Shown: positions 46,401 to 58,310 of the stretch, one piece after another
Position numbering within the stretch: the first letter of the stretch is position 1
Layout: every line of letters begins with the position of its first letter
Source: Pithys albifrons albifrons
Lineage: Eukaryota > Chordata > Aves > Passeriformes > Thamnophilidae
DNA: 64,000 nt
NCBI RefSeq assembly: GCF_047495875.1
Contig: NC_092474.1
Coordinates: 4,047,001-4,111,000 of the forward strand
Direction of reading: 5' to 3'
Notes under the pieces: model-generated
What the model was told of the DNA's origin: nothing
Database searches by the model: none
Seen by the model: the letters and a program-made list of their open reading frames with translations, nothing else
Program-made: the position numbers and the translations under genes

Positions 46401-49400
46401 ATAAGTTATCTGTAATTCAGGGCAAGTGGTCAGTCCCAGACCACCTGATTGCCTGCTGTAATCAACGAAGGGGTTGCTTTCAGGTTGTCTTAAGTAACAG
46501 TGAGCTGCACATGGGTCATCTCAGGTTAATCAATGCAACAGTGGTTAGTAGTTGAATTAAATGTGAAAAGGCTGGGGAGGGGATATCTAAAGCAATGCTT
46601 TCCTGCAGCTCCTTCTCAGGCTGTGTAGAAGCATAAAAGCCTACTTTGTGCTTTCAGTGTGGTGCCTACCAAGGTTCAGGTGACATCCTCAGTGGCTTGG
46701 CAGTGGTAGGGAGAGCTGTGGGAATCAGATTAATCCAGGCTTTCTGGTGATGTCCATACCAGTTTGGAAATCTGTCTTTCTCAGTTCAGAGTGTAGATAT
46801 TTATCAAAGTCATGTTGCAGGGTGTAAACACTCAGCAGTTGACCCAGAGAATGGAGAGCACTTCACTGTCTGTCCCAGCTCAGAGTTTTGCTCCAAAGTC
46901 TACTGAATTCATTTGAGGATGGGTGAAAACCTGAGGATCCAGTAGCCTGAGGAGTCAGACAAGGTCTGAACTCCAGTGTAGCTGAGAATAAAAAATGGAA
47001 AAGAAAAGGCAAATGAAGACCTATTTGTTTGAGCAGAGCAGTGGATTGTGGTATTAGCCTATCACTAACAGCAGCAAGGGAGGAATGTGTGTGAGACATG
47101 ATCCTGTTTGGAGTCAGGTTGCATCCATAGGTAAAACTGCAAGGAACCTGCAAGTGAGAAAAGGAGCACCTGCTAAAGGACACTGGAGTCATTCCCAAGT
47201 GCCAGACAGGTATCAAATCCTGTGCTCTGTCTGCAAGAGTAGCGTGATGGAGGACATGAAATCTCTCTGGCTGGTTTCACTGTGTGGAAATAAAACTTTA
47301 TGTAGGTTCAGGAACAGGGAAACTTCAGTGGCACATAATGTTCTGTCTCCATCTGGTTCCCAACTCGAGCCTTTCAAAGTGGCACCTGCACCTCGTGGTG
47401 CCTTCCTGGCAGTGCTAGAAGAGTGTCCCTCAGACTTGCTGCCATCCAAATGAGTCAGCCATGAAGTGTAACTTCTTAATTAAATTTTGGCAAAAAGCAC
47501 AATAGCCACTAGATATGTGGCATGGAATAAAGCTCTAACACAGCTGCTTAATTTCAGTAAATTTTCAGTATTTCTAGCTCTTTAGACTGAGCATGTGTTT
47601 TACTGATTGAGGCCCAAGTGCATCAAATGTATGACAAAAAAGAGCAAAAGCACTAACTCCAAAGATAAGACACAGTTTGTACCAAAGCAACAGGTTTCTT
47701 CGTATTTTCTGAACTTGAATGTAGTTAGAAAAAGAAATGTGTTCCAAAAGAAGTCCAATCTCTATGGCATTAAATATATATAAATATATGTTAGTAACAA
47801 GGCTGTAAGAGGCCTGGCTGATAAAGTGAACATGAAAAGGCACTTTTTTTCCCTGTAATGCTCAGCCTGGTCCTGTGTACAGATTGTGTTAGGAAGCAGT
47901 TTGAAAAGGCACATTTTTCTGCTCAGGATCCAATCTCAGCAGGAATGCTCAGCCCACCTGCCCATTACTGCTCTCATTAAATCTCTGTGCCCAGTCTCAG
48001 CATATTTAAGGGTCTGTTGGCATTTCCATTTAATAACCATCGCATGTAATACATTGGTCTCTTTCTTTGTATTGCACAGAGGTTATCAGGATGCTGTGGA
48101 CACTATTGTATTTTACAGTATATTTAAGAAACAACAGGATTTTAGATTTGATGGAGCAGTTTTGTCTGAGATTCTGGATTAGCATTTCAAATTTTTTTTT
48201 TTTTTGAGCTAACCTCTTGGGTAAACCCTAATTATTTAAATAAAAAGCTTTCAGAAATAGATGACATTGCTAATTAGAACAGTCACAAATGAAAAAATAA
48301 TGTACATGCTGTAAGTGAACCAAAACAATTTGCCTGTCTATAGGGAACATTACAGCAATCAGAGGTAGATTAACTGTGGGGAGGAGCAGGGGGAAGCAGG
48401 GAGTCTGTAGCAACATCTACTAACTAGAAACCAAACCTCATTTGTTACAAAGGGTGTATAGACTCAGGCTCTCTGTTATCTGATGTTGTGCATTGTTAGT
48501 GCACATTATGGGTGTGTTGCATAATTTCTTGATAGTATTCATAGAAAATGACATTCTATTTTCCCATTAAGAAAAACAAAGAAAAGCAGAAGACAGTGAA
48601 AATCAAAATAAACTTACTATCTTTGGACATCAAAATTCTGCTTAGTACTTTCAAGAAGCTGAATTATTTTGAAGCAGCCCTTGGGGCTGAAGTTTTAAAA
48701 TTGTTAAGTGGACAGTAATACATCCTTTCTGTTCAGTACCCCTTTGCCCACTGCTTAACCTGTGCTTCTGCTCTGGCCCTTTGAGTGCCCTGTTTCAAGC
48801 ACAAGCCAAAGGCCACGGGAAGAAAAACAGAGCCAGGAGTTGTAGTACTGGATTCCCTAAAGTTCAAACCACCTTCCCACAGAGTAGCAAGGTCAATGTT
48901 GACATCTCTGTATTTCAAAACTGAAGTTGTATTCTTTATGTTGTTTTGGCTATTAAGAATTGTTCAGAGATATGAGAAAAAGATGTACTATTGAATTCTG
49001 TCCATCCTAGTGCAGTTTCAGAGCAAATCCCTCCATGTCATGTAAGCAGAGCATTAAAGGAAACAGCACTCAAGATGATGTTGTAAAATGTGCTTTAATA
49101 CCACAATCATTTATTATGCTCATGTTGTATGTTTCATAATAATAATAAATTTGAAAGCAAGTGTTTATGTAACATAAATGTAGCTTAAGGCAGCCTTTAG
49201 AGTTTAGAAAGCTCCAAAAGCTGTTCAGAATCTCTCACAGGCACTTAAAAAACTTAACTTAGCGTAGGATTTTTTTCAGGGAAATCTCTTCATTTTCCTC
49301 CATTTTCCCAGCCTGGTTGACAGTCCTTCCCTGAGGTGGGTCAGAGATGGGTATTTCTGTGCCTTGAAGCTTTGCTCTTTGACCTCTCTGAAAGCCTTAG

Positions 49401-52394
49401 GTTCCACCCCAAAATCTCAGAGGACCCAGCAGCCTTCAGTCTGCTATCTCAGAAAATCTGAGAGGAGTTTTGGTGGCTTGGCTTTCAGAGGCTCTGTCTG
49501 TTGAAGGCTTCAGTGGTGCTGTGTGTGCTCAGCAGTGCCTGCATTGCAACCAGGTGGACGTTCCCAGGGCCTCAGGTGGTGGGAGCCTTTGATAACACAG
49601 GTTGCATTTGGCCAGAAGGAAAAAAAATACATGAGGAGCCTCTTGATATCACTCCAGGGTCCTGTTTTTCTCATTTTGGTTTCTCCTTTTTCATGTGCAC
49701 TGGAGTCACTTCTGTATCTTTGCTTCCATAGCTTCAAACAGTGCCTTGCTCTCATCCAAAGCCATAACCTGTCACCCTTGACACTGAGGTGTCTTTACTG
49801 TTCTAATTTTGAGGGCAGACTATGGCAGAGAAGTGGGATATGCAGAGACACTGCACTAGGAATTAGGGAAGCTTAGATGCTGGTGTGAGGTCGACTATCT
49901 GAGACAGGATTCAAGCTCCTGCTGAATTTAAAGATCTTCCCCTCTGGAAGTCTAGGGAATAAGACCTAATTCTTCCATGCCATCATTACAGGATGGGCCA
50001 AGTCCTCCACGCAGCTGTACAGTGTCCTGGTCAGTGTGAAGTAGGTGTCTTCTTCTGAGCTGACCTGTAATGGGATGTCTGTTAGTGAAGGTGTTCAAGA
50101 CACAGCTGGAATTTTTAGCATAGGACATCTATAGTGTGGTAGCAACTTTTTGTTTATTATAGTGACCCTCACACACATTCCTCCAAAGGTTTAAGAAATA
50201 ATTGAAAGTAAAGTTTATCCCAAAATGCATCTTAATTAGAGAGTATGAAAAAATTCTCTGCCCAGTCAATCCATTTGTTGCATTCACAATACTCTGGTCC
50301 TTATTCTGGCAAAGCAGCCTACCTAGAAAGACTGATAAGGATTTTTCCTGAGAAGATCCTCTGAGATCAGGGCTACAATCTACAGAACACTTTGGGTTAG
50401 AAATGAGCTGTATAAATTTAAAAATTCATGTGCTGCTTCCAACTCCCACTTGCTTTCCTGATGTTTCAGCAAGATTCTTCTGATGCTGGAGAGAAGTGAA
50501 GAGAGAGAAATTTCTCATGTCACTTATTTGAGCCCTGATGCTGAAGGAACACGTCACCATGAAGCTACATTGACACCCAGCAAACCCCCTGCCTCTCCCA
50601 TATCAAGTCTTGTTCAGCTGACTGGCAATGGATTATATTTTGTATAATGAGGCATGATCTATCCCAAGTATTTAGCATAATGGAAGAACAATAAATCATT
50701 CTGGAGCTGTCAGAATAAGATTTGGATGCTTTACATTATGTAAGTAAACAGTGCCTCATTATACCCAGGAGTTTGTGTGAAATCAGGAGGCAGGAATTGT
50801 ATTATTGTGTTTCCAGTGGTTGATAATTATTTTAAACCATTGGAATGAATAGGTTGCAATTCGTTTGTATCTCCCTTTTGTCTTTTGTTGAAGAAGACTT
50901 GAGAAATAGCTGTGCTTGTAAGTTTGTGTGCCTGGCAATGATAAATGTATCAAACTCCAGCATGACTTTATCTAGGAAACAGATTTTGATAGCTTGCTAG
51001 GATTTAGGTCATTGGATAATCAGTGCAAACTGCAAATCTTCATGCTATTGACAGAAGACAGAGCACAAATAGGCAGCACTTTCTATAAATCCCAGACCTG
51101 TAAGTAGCTCACTTTTCACAGATTTATAGTAAATGTCCTTGAAAGCTATTCAGAAAAATGAACACCCTGGGTCTGGATTGACAAGTTGGCTTTTCAGATT
51201 CGTTGCATCCATGTTTCCCTGTAAGACGTGTTGTAAAAGATCTGCTTTATAATGGAATGTGAATCTTGCAGAATACAAACTTCTTAGGATATACAAACTT
51301 TCTAGTTTGCAGATCTAACATCCTCCAGTATTCAAGGAGAACTCCTCTGAAATTAGTGAAAGTCACATGGCTACCAGACTGATTTATCTGGAACAGGAGG
51401 AACTTTCTCCTACTGATCTTTTTGAATGTTAAAATCCTAAACTGAGAGGCTGAGATGCACCTCTGAAACCCAGAAGACTGGTTTGTGTGAGGAAAAGAAA
51501 GGAAACAAAGAAATTTGGAATATCAAAAGGGAGAGTAATATCAGGTGAAATGATTCATGGTTTTCTGATAATATTCTCAGTTTTTGTTTAGCTTTAATTA
51601 AAACAGAACCAAAACCAACAACAAACTGTCCTTCAAACACAGAATAAGCCAGCTGTGTCCTTCTGAATAATGACCTGTTGAGCCTTTCTTTCAGAGGCTG
51701 GTCATCTTCTCCATGCTAGGAATTAATATGAAATGATGTGTATGATTTCAAAGCTTTGTACATTTTAGAAAAAAATTCAGGTCTAGTCTAGCCTAAAACA
51801 GTCTATGACAACAGAAAAGTAACATATGTCACACCTAAAAGAGAGTGGAGACTGAGTGACAGACAGTGGTTGTGCTCAGATTGATCCAAATCCTGGATTC
51901 TGATGTGCTTTGGTTGACACTCATTTCATTCAGCTGCGTAACACAGAGGGAAAAAAGTCCTTGTCAGCCTCAGCACCTACTCCAGCAGCTGTAAAAATTC
52001 CCAACACAGACATTACGTGTTTTGTCACTGAAACACATCCCTTGGGCTTTAGTGTCATTTTAATGAAAATCAAGAAAATGAGTACCATGGTTTGGCTTCT
52101 GCAGATGGGATTTAAGACCTGGGGATTTGTAAAGCAAGCTCTAGTTGTTATTCTCTTACCTTAGCAGCAGAAGAAGACTGTACCCATGCAGAAAAATGTG
52201 TGCATTGTCACTGGGGAAGTTAGTTTAAGAATTGGGCATGTGTTTCTTATGGAATTAGTAAATTTTGAGGTGCATCATAGAAACTGTTCTTTATGGCTAT
52301 TCTTCCCCAAAATGAGGAGCTCTGAAAATCCTACTCTTCCAGTTCAGAAAGTCTGTACTTGGAATCTTAAGTTTGGAATGACTTTTAGATAAAT
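43446..52394. other. Unique intronic sequence, no gene recognised
   Basis: AT-leaning sequence with an AT-rich patch at 47773-47790 and a 14-base T-run at 48192-48205. Overlapping open frames at 46863-47453 and 49501-49876 on both strands show no domain. No repeat family recognised. Confidence 0.45.
48192..48205. repeat. Poly(T) run, 14 bases
   Basis: Fourteen consecutive T residues without recognisable element sequence on either side. Confidence 0.9.
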
Positions 52395-52629
52395 GAGGGT
52401 AAGTTTAGATTAGATATTATGAAGAAGTTCTTTCCTGTCAGGGTGGTGAGGCCCTGGCACAGGTTTTCCAGAGAAGCTGTGACTGCCCCATCCCTGGAAG
52501 TGTCCAAGACCAGGCTGGATGGGGCTTGGAGCAACCTGGTCCAGTGGAAGGTGTCCCTGCCCATGGCAGGGGATAGGAGTGGATGATCTTTAGGGCCCCT
52601 TACAACCCAAACCATTCTGTGATTCTGTG
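52395..52629 (+). mobile_element. CR1 LINE 3' end (second subfamily)
   Basis: Follows the CR1 tail in order: TTAGATTAGATATTATGAAG, AGTTCTTTCCTGTCAGGGTG, the GGCACAGGTTTTCCAGAGAAG block, CCCCATCCCTGGAAGTGTCC, AAGACCAGGCTGGATGGGGC, GTGTCCCTGCCCATGGCAGG and GATCTTTAGGGCCCCTTACAACCC in shortened form. It ends with two ATTCTGTG octamers at 52614-52629. The central blocks differ from the 43.1 kb copy and match the 56.95 kb copy, so at least two CR1 subfamilies are present. The minus-strand frame at 52385-52852 is its antisense shadow. Confidence 0.95.
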
Positions 52630-55600
52630 AGACAGGATTCTGAATGTACAAAGGTGAGAAAGCACATTTGAGGGCTTTGACTTTTTTAGCACTCAGAGCA
52701 GCATCCAAGATAGAAAGAGGGTGAGCCAAGCACATCTTCAGGCACAGGCTGCTGGTTTGAGAGCCTGTAAGTTTATTCCAACAGCATCCATCAAACAAGA
52801 CCAGCAAAGCATGAAGTAGCTTTTTCTTCCCTTCTGTCTCTTGTTCCAACATTACTCAAAAAGTGGTGCTTCCAGACAAATGCACTGAACACCTTTCTTT
52901 AAAACATGCAAAAATAATAATATATGTTTTAAAAAAAATGGTAAAATGGTATGACTCTAAAATTGTTGTCATTGAGAGTAATGGGAGTTTATACTGTCAT
53001 ATTGTGAGTCTGTGCACAGAACTGCTCTCTGAAGTTTTCACGTAACTTTCAGCAGTAACTTTGTGTTCAGCCCCAGCAGTTACACATGTGCCTGTCACAG
53101 GAATTGCTGTAGGATTTTGACAGATGGAGAAATCTGGGGATGTAAGTATTTGTATTAATCATTTTGGCAGATTTAAAATTGATTAATGTACATTTCCTGC
53201 TTATTCCGTGACAGTGGAAGTTTCGTGATTTGAGATGTGTATTTCAGAACTGTTCATTGTACAGGAAAAATCAGAATAAGATTAGTAGGAGTGTAGTATA
53301 TATATCATGGCTCTACTCCTTGTGATCAAAGCCAAAACCTCTCAATATGCAGTTGCAAAGTATCACAATGCTGTGACCAAGATCTGCATCTCATCAGATA
53401 TGTATAGGCAGGGTAATGACAAATTGTTTGTAGAAATCAACAGTGTGATCTTAATGTTTCAAGTTTTTACCATGACCTTTTCTTCTTCAAATGGTGTCAT
53501 TTCATTGTCTGAGATTCTTTAGTTTTTGATCAGTCATCACTTACTTAGAGCTTGAGGGCAGAGTTCAGAGGTCACCTTTTGGTCAGGTGTAACTCTGGTA
53601 ACAGGCCAAGAATTAAGGTTTGTGGTCTTCCAATACCCATTTTGCCTCTTGGTAATAATGACCCCAATATTGGCAGCACTTAATAACCCCAAGCAATTAT
53701 GGAAGGAATTGAAGGAAAATGAATGAGGATATTGATAATTCTGAACACCAGAGACCAGCGAGGAAGGAGATTAAGTTCTGTGAGACATGGGAAAAGCAGA
53801 AGTTCAAATTCTGCTCTCTCTCCTCTTTTTTGAAGACCAAAAAGGGACAGGACATGGCCTGGCCCTATTTCACCCTCTGTCTAGCAAAGGAAAGGGCTGG
53901 GCAATCATGAACTGAGTTTGGAGACAGGAATGTGCTGAGCTGGTGGTGAGCAATTCACAGAACATCTCAGTTCTCAGGTGTCTTTTCCAATTTCTCTGCA
54001 AGTTGCTCTTCTGAGGCAGCTTAAACCGATTTAATGGCTTAATGCATCTGTGGCATCTTGGTCAGGAATCTCCATCCCATCCTGTCTGATGGCTCAGCAC
54101 TCGCCAGCTGAGCCATTTCAGCTACATCAGCAGAAAACTAACCCATAAATGCTCTTCATTCTCTGCTGGCTTAGCAGGACCAAATGGTCAGAGAGGAGCT
54201 GAGAAGCAGGAGAGGGGGAGGGCTGTGGCATTGGAGTCTGCATTTCCCAGGGAAGGTGTGCTGTGTTCCTTTTTCAGTTGTGACAGAAAACTCTGATCCT
54301 GCTCACATCTGCAGAGAAAGTGCTCCCCTGCCATCCATCTTTGGCTTGCATTTCTCCTTTTCCTAGCAGGGATGTAAGATTCCTGTTTAAACCACAGACT
54401 ATGAGGTTTTCATCCCCCCATCCTCTGAACTGCCATGAACTTGATACGATGTTTTGTCAGCAGGCTGGGATTGGAGTTGTGGACAGAATGCCCCATGTAA
54501 CCTCTGGCATGGCACTGCTGTAGCTGCAGCTGCCACCTCTGCACACTGCAGCACATGGAAAGGTTTTGTGGGATTCATGCCACCTGCAAGGAAGCAAAGG
54601 TTGGCTCCAGTGTTGGTCATGGGCAGCTTTCAGAGGTGTCCATCTCCATTGTGAACATCCCCTCCTCTTTGAGCAGCACTCTCAGAGGACCTGAAATACT
54701 CTGCACCTAGAGCTGACACAGAGTTCTGGTGGAATGCTACCAGTGTTAGTAGACTTAAAATGTGTTTTTCCTCTGACTTTCTTAGAAATAGATTATTTAC
54801 TGCAAATGAGCTTCTTATACTGATCTTTGCTTTGGCTTTGGCCTGGGTAGGTAGGTTAGCAAACCACCTTTGGTCTAGAGCTGCTGTGTGTCTTACAGTC
54901 TCCAGCAACCATAAATACATCTAGTCCTGCTTGAAGTCCCTGCACACCACCCACACGTGGCCTGGTGATGAATATGGATTAAATTGTTTTACGTGTTACT
55001 TCTCTGATTGAAATTTCTGGTCTTCCTCATGAAATGGTCCGTCTGTTTTGTTTGTGTTATCAATGGGAATGCTTTGAAAATTGCTCTGGTGCTAAGGAGA
55101 GCAGGAGGAAAACATTGCTTCACAGTGAGCATTTTCAAAGAGTGTTTACACCCAGAGCATCAAATTAATTTCCCCAAAGAACAGGTTGAGCTGATCAAAA
55201 CCAAAAATGATCATTGGTTTTGCACATATTTGAATACAAATAATTTAATTTCAAAAAGTCTGTTAAATGCAGCAGCTCATGGTCATTTCCATATTTCCTC
55301 AAGCACAACATAATTATTTTCTTAAACTCCATTTTCTTGGTTTTGTTAACCATGGAATGAGTTGTAGCATCCTTTTCTCTGGGTTGCAGGCAGGTGCAGA
55401 GGCAGCTCAGTGACTGGGCAGAATCAGGGCACAGCTTGAGACCTGATGTTCCTGATCTTAGTTCATTGAGGTGCCAGCCAGTGGTGGTGGAACAGCAGCA
55501 CATCATTCCTGTGTTGGCATTTTTTATGTTTTTCTGCAAAGCCTTTGATTCTCAGTTGAACTCCTCTGAGAACCCTAATGGAAAATACTTGAAAGCTTGA

Positions 55601-56953
55601 AAATATCTAGATATTCTGCCATACCTTTATGCATTCTCAGAAATTCTTTAGCATTTTTGAGAATTGACAAACAGCAGCACTCACATACTTAGCTTGTAAT
55701 GTTTTCTTTTTCAGATGTGACTCATCACAGTATTGAGTTGAATTGCAGTTACCCAATACTCTGCAGGCTGGAGAAATATGGTCCTTTTGCTAAGAACAGG
55801 GAACTGAGAAATTCAAACTTGAGAACTGTTCTTCAGCCTTTCAAGGCATATGTGACTGAGGTAGGAGTCAGTGTCTAGGCCACCTCTCCTTCCTTTCTTA
55901 GTCCTTTGGTTACACTCTTGATAATTGCTGCCTTATTCCTTAAACTTGTTCTGAACCTCATCTGTAAGAGAGGAAGTGTCATAAACAGCAAAATAGACTG
56001 GAAAATGCCAATAGATGACATTGATTACAAAAATCTGAATTTGTCCTCCCTAAAATCAAAGACATTTAATGTAATTCAAGCAAAAAGGCCTAACAATTAG
56101 TATGGAAAACCTTCCAGATTAGGTAGAGGTGAATCTAACAAATGCAAAAGATGAGGTGCCAGTTGGGTGGTTTGCTCTGTCCAGTTGTCATTTAGCCAGC
56201 AGGTCAAACAGGAGAGTGTTCCATATTCTAAGAATAACCTTTGTAAAAATGATAGATACGGAAAAAGAAATTTAATTTGATTATAGGGAGCTTTGCCAAT
56301 TGTTTCCATGAAGCCATGCACGAATAGAAGATTTTGTATCTTTTTGAGTCAAAACAGGTAGGTACACCTGCTGAAACCCCTGAAAGATTCTGCAGGGACT
56401 GTTTAGGCTCTGGCTGGAAGGATGGCAGCTGTGTGGGGGTGTCTGGCCCATCTCTATCGCAGAGTGTGACACGTCCCTCTCTCGTGAAGCCACTCTGGTC
56501 ATGCTGTCGTAGGGAAACCGATTGTCACATGGCAGATGATCATTCAGGACTCAGTTCAGATCCTCATTACTGGACTGTTGGGACTGGGAGCACTGGGGGA
56601 TGTGCTGGACCCCCAGGATAGGAAGAGAGCTCTGGGTTATGTAAGGACTGTCACCATCCTCTCTGCACAGGCAAATGTTAATCTAATTGCAAGGAAGTTA
56701 AAGCAGAAAAACTGATGTTTTCAAAGCAAGGACTAAATTCTGGGTGGATGGGTCAAGTGTGACATCCAAATTCATATCCAGACTCTGAATTATAAGGAGC
56801 ATGATGGCTGAAACTGGTCAGCATGCAATTCCCAGGCAGTTAGCTTTTACTGAATTTTAATGGAGTAAATTCCCTTAATTAGACCTATAAATATGGATTT
56901 CGGTGAGTAAAGGCACACAAGTTTGAAAATGTTGTGCTTTGGCTTTTTAAACA
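52630..56953. other. Unique intronic sequence, no gene recognised
   Basis: Contains an A-run near 52931-52938 and several overlapping frames (54399-54920, 55008-55600) with no recognisable motif. No repeat family seen. Confidence 0.45.
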
Positions 56954-57065
56954 AGGTGGTCTAGTGGAAAGTGTCCCTGCCCATGGCAGGGGATTGGAAT
57001 GAGGTGATCTTTGGGGTCACTTCCAACCCAAACCATTATAGGAGTCTGTGATATGACTCTGTATG
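56954..57065 (+). mobile_element. CR1 LINE 3'-terminal fragment (second subfamily)
   Basis: Shares with the 52.4 kb copy the blocks AGTGTCCCTGCCCATGGCAG and TGATCTTTGGGGTCACTTCC, followed by CAACCCAAACCATTATAGG. The end has decayed octamer-like units (GTCTGTGATATGACTCTGTATG in two parts, about 57044-57065). A heavily 5'-truncated and older-looking insertion. Confidence 0.85.
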
Positions 57066-58147
57066 AGTTGAGATGAGGTGGTGAGAGCAGTAGTATGAAG
57101 AAAATGGGGTTCCTTGGCAGCCAGCAGTGCTCAGGATCCCAAAGACAATATTTGTGTAGGTAATTATTTAGAATAAATAAGCCTCATATGGAATCTGTTC
57201 ACACAGTTATGGAAAAACAGTTTTTAATTTCTGAGCATAGAATTTAATGTGAACAGAATGTCTAAACAGAGAGTTGACACTGTTAACAAAGGTAATATTA
57301 GATTTGAATGAGAAACTTTGGATGGTTAATTAAAAATCAAAGCCACAGTTATAACAGAAGTAATTATCCAGGAGTATTAAATCAGTTGCAAGTCCAAGCC
57401 CATAAAAGAATTAATCAGGAATAATTTAATATTTGATATTGAGGGCTTATATTTTCCACTAATGCCAAAATCCATTCCATTAAACAATACTATTCTTCAA
57501 GTCTAGCTACAAAATGAGCCCCTGAAAGCAGGATAGTAGAGGAACAATTCAATAGGAAGAAGTTTTAATTCTGCCTTTAACCTGCAGTTACAGTAAATAG
57601 AGTACTGTTTCTGTCTAGAGAATCCCACTGGCTGATGCTGAAGATTGTTCTGATCCCTTCTTATTGTCCTATACATGAGCAGGAAATAAAGAAGGTTACA
57701 GGGGAAAGCAAAAATGGTGACTTGTTTTTCTGAAGAGGGAGTTGAAATGCTGGAGACATGGGAGGAATTTCCCAAAGTAGAAAGCAGTAAGATATTAAAA
57801 AAAGAGCATTGAATGATGGAGAGATTGTGGTTACCATCTAACCACTCCTAAGTTACCAACTCGGCTCCAACTGGATCTCACTGCAATCAGTGCAAACCAT
57901 CACAGTAACTGTGATTCTTGGAAACAGGTTTTGTTGAGCAAAACTGTCCTTTTGCCAAGGTAGGGCAGGGCCTTTGTGCAGCTCTTGGCTGCAGGGCCCT
58001 TAGCTTGTGGTAAATTTTGAACAAACAGGAAAACCTAACCAAATAAAAGCCAGGGTGAGATTATCTCAGCCCAATGTGCCTGGCAGCACCTTGAAGAAGA
58101 ACCAAGCTTTTATTGCTGTCAGCTAAAGATTGTCTTCTTTTTTAACC
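57066..58147. other. Unique intronic sequence, no gene recognised
   Basis: AT-rich sequence, notably around 57240-57440. One 90-residue minus frame at 57503-57775 has no domain. Confidence 0.45.
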
Positions 58148-58310
58148 CAATAAATACTCTTGTCACACACCAGTACCAAGCCCACTGCAACCATTTATCA
58201 GCTGGGTTCCTGCTGAGCACATGTCTGGAGGCAGTTTGTGTGGCTGGTAACAGGGTGATAAATGGTCACACACCAGGTTCCAGTCTGAAGGCAGTTATTT
58301 ATCAGATCAA
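58148..58310. repeat. Diverged local duplication with embedded inverted arms
   Basis: A unit containing ATAAATACTCTTGTCACACACCAG, read in two parts at about 58150-58173, followed later by CATTTATCAG, recurs from about 58257 as GATAAATGGTCACACACCAG followed by TATTTATCAG. The spacing is roughly 100 bases. Separately, ACCATTTATCA at 58190-58200 and TGATAAATGGT at 58256-58266 are perfect reverse complements. A two-copy tandem duplication that has since diverged is the simplest reading. Confidence 0.5.

Noticed and set aside
52385..52852. 155-residue minus-strand open frame
   Set aside because: Its C-terminal half is the antisense of the CR1 tail at 52395-52629, and the rest shows no domain.
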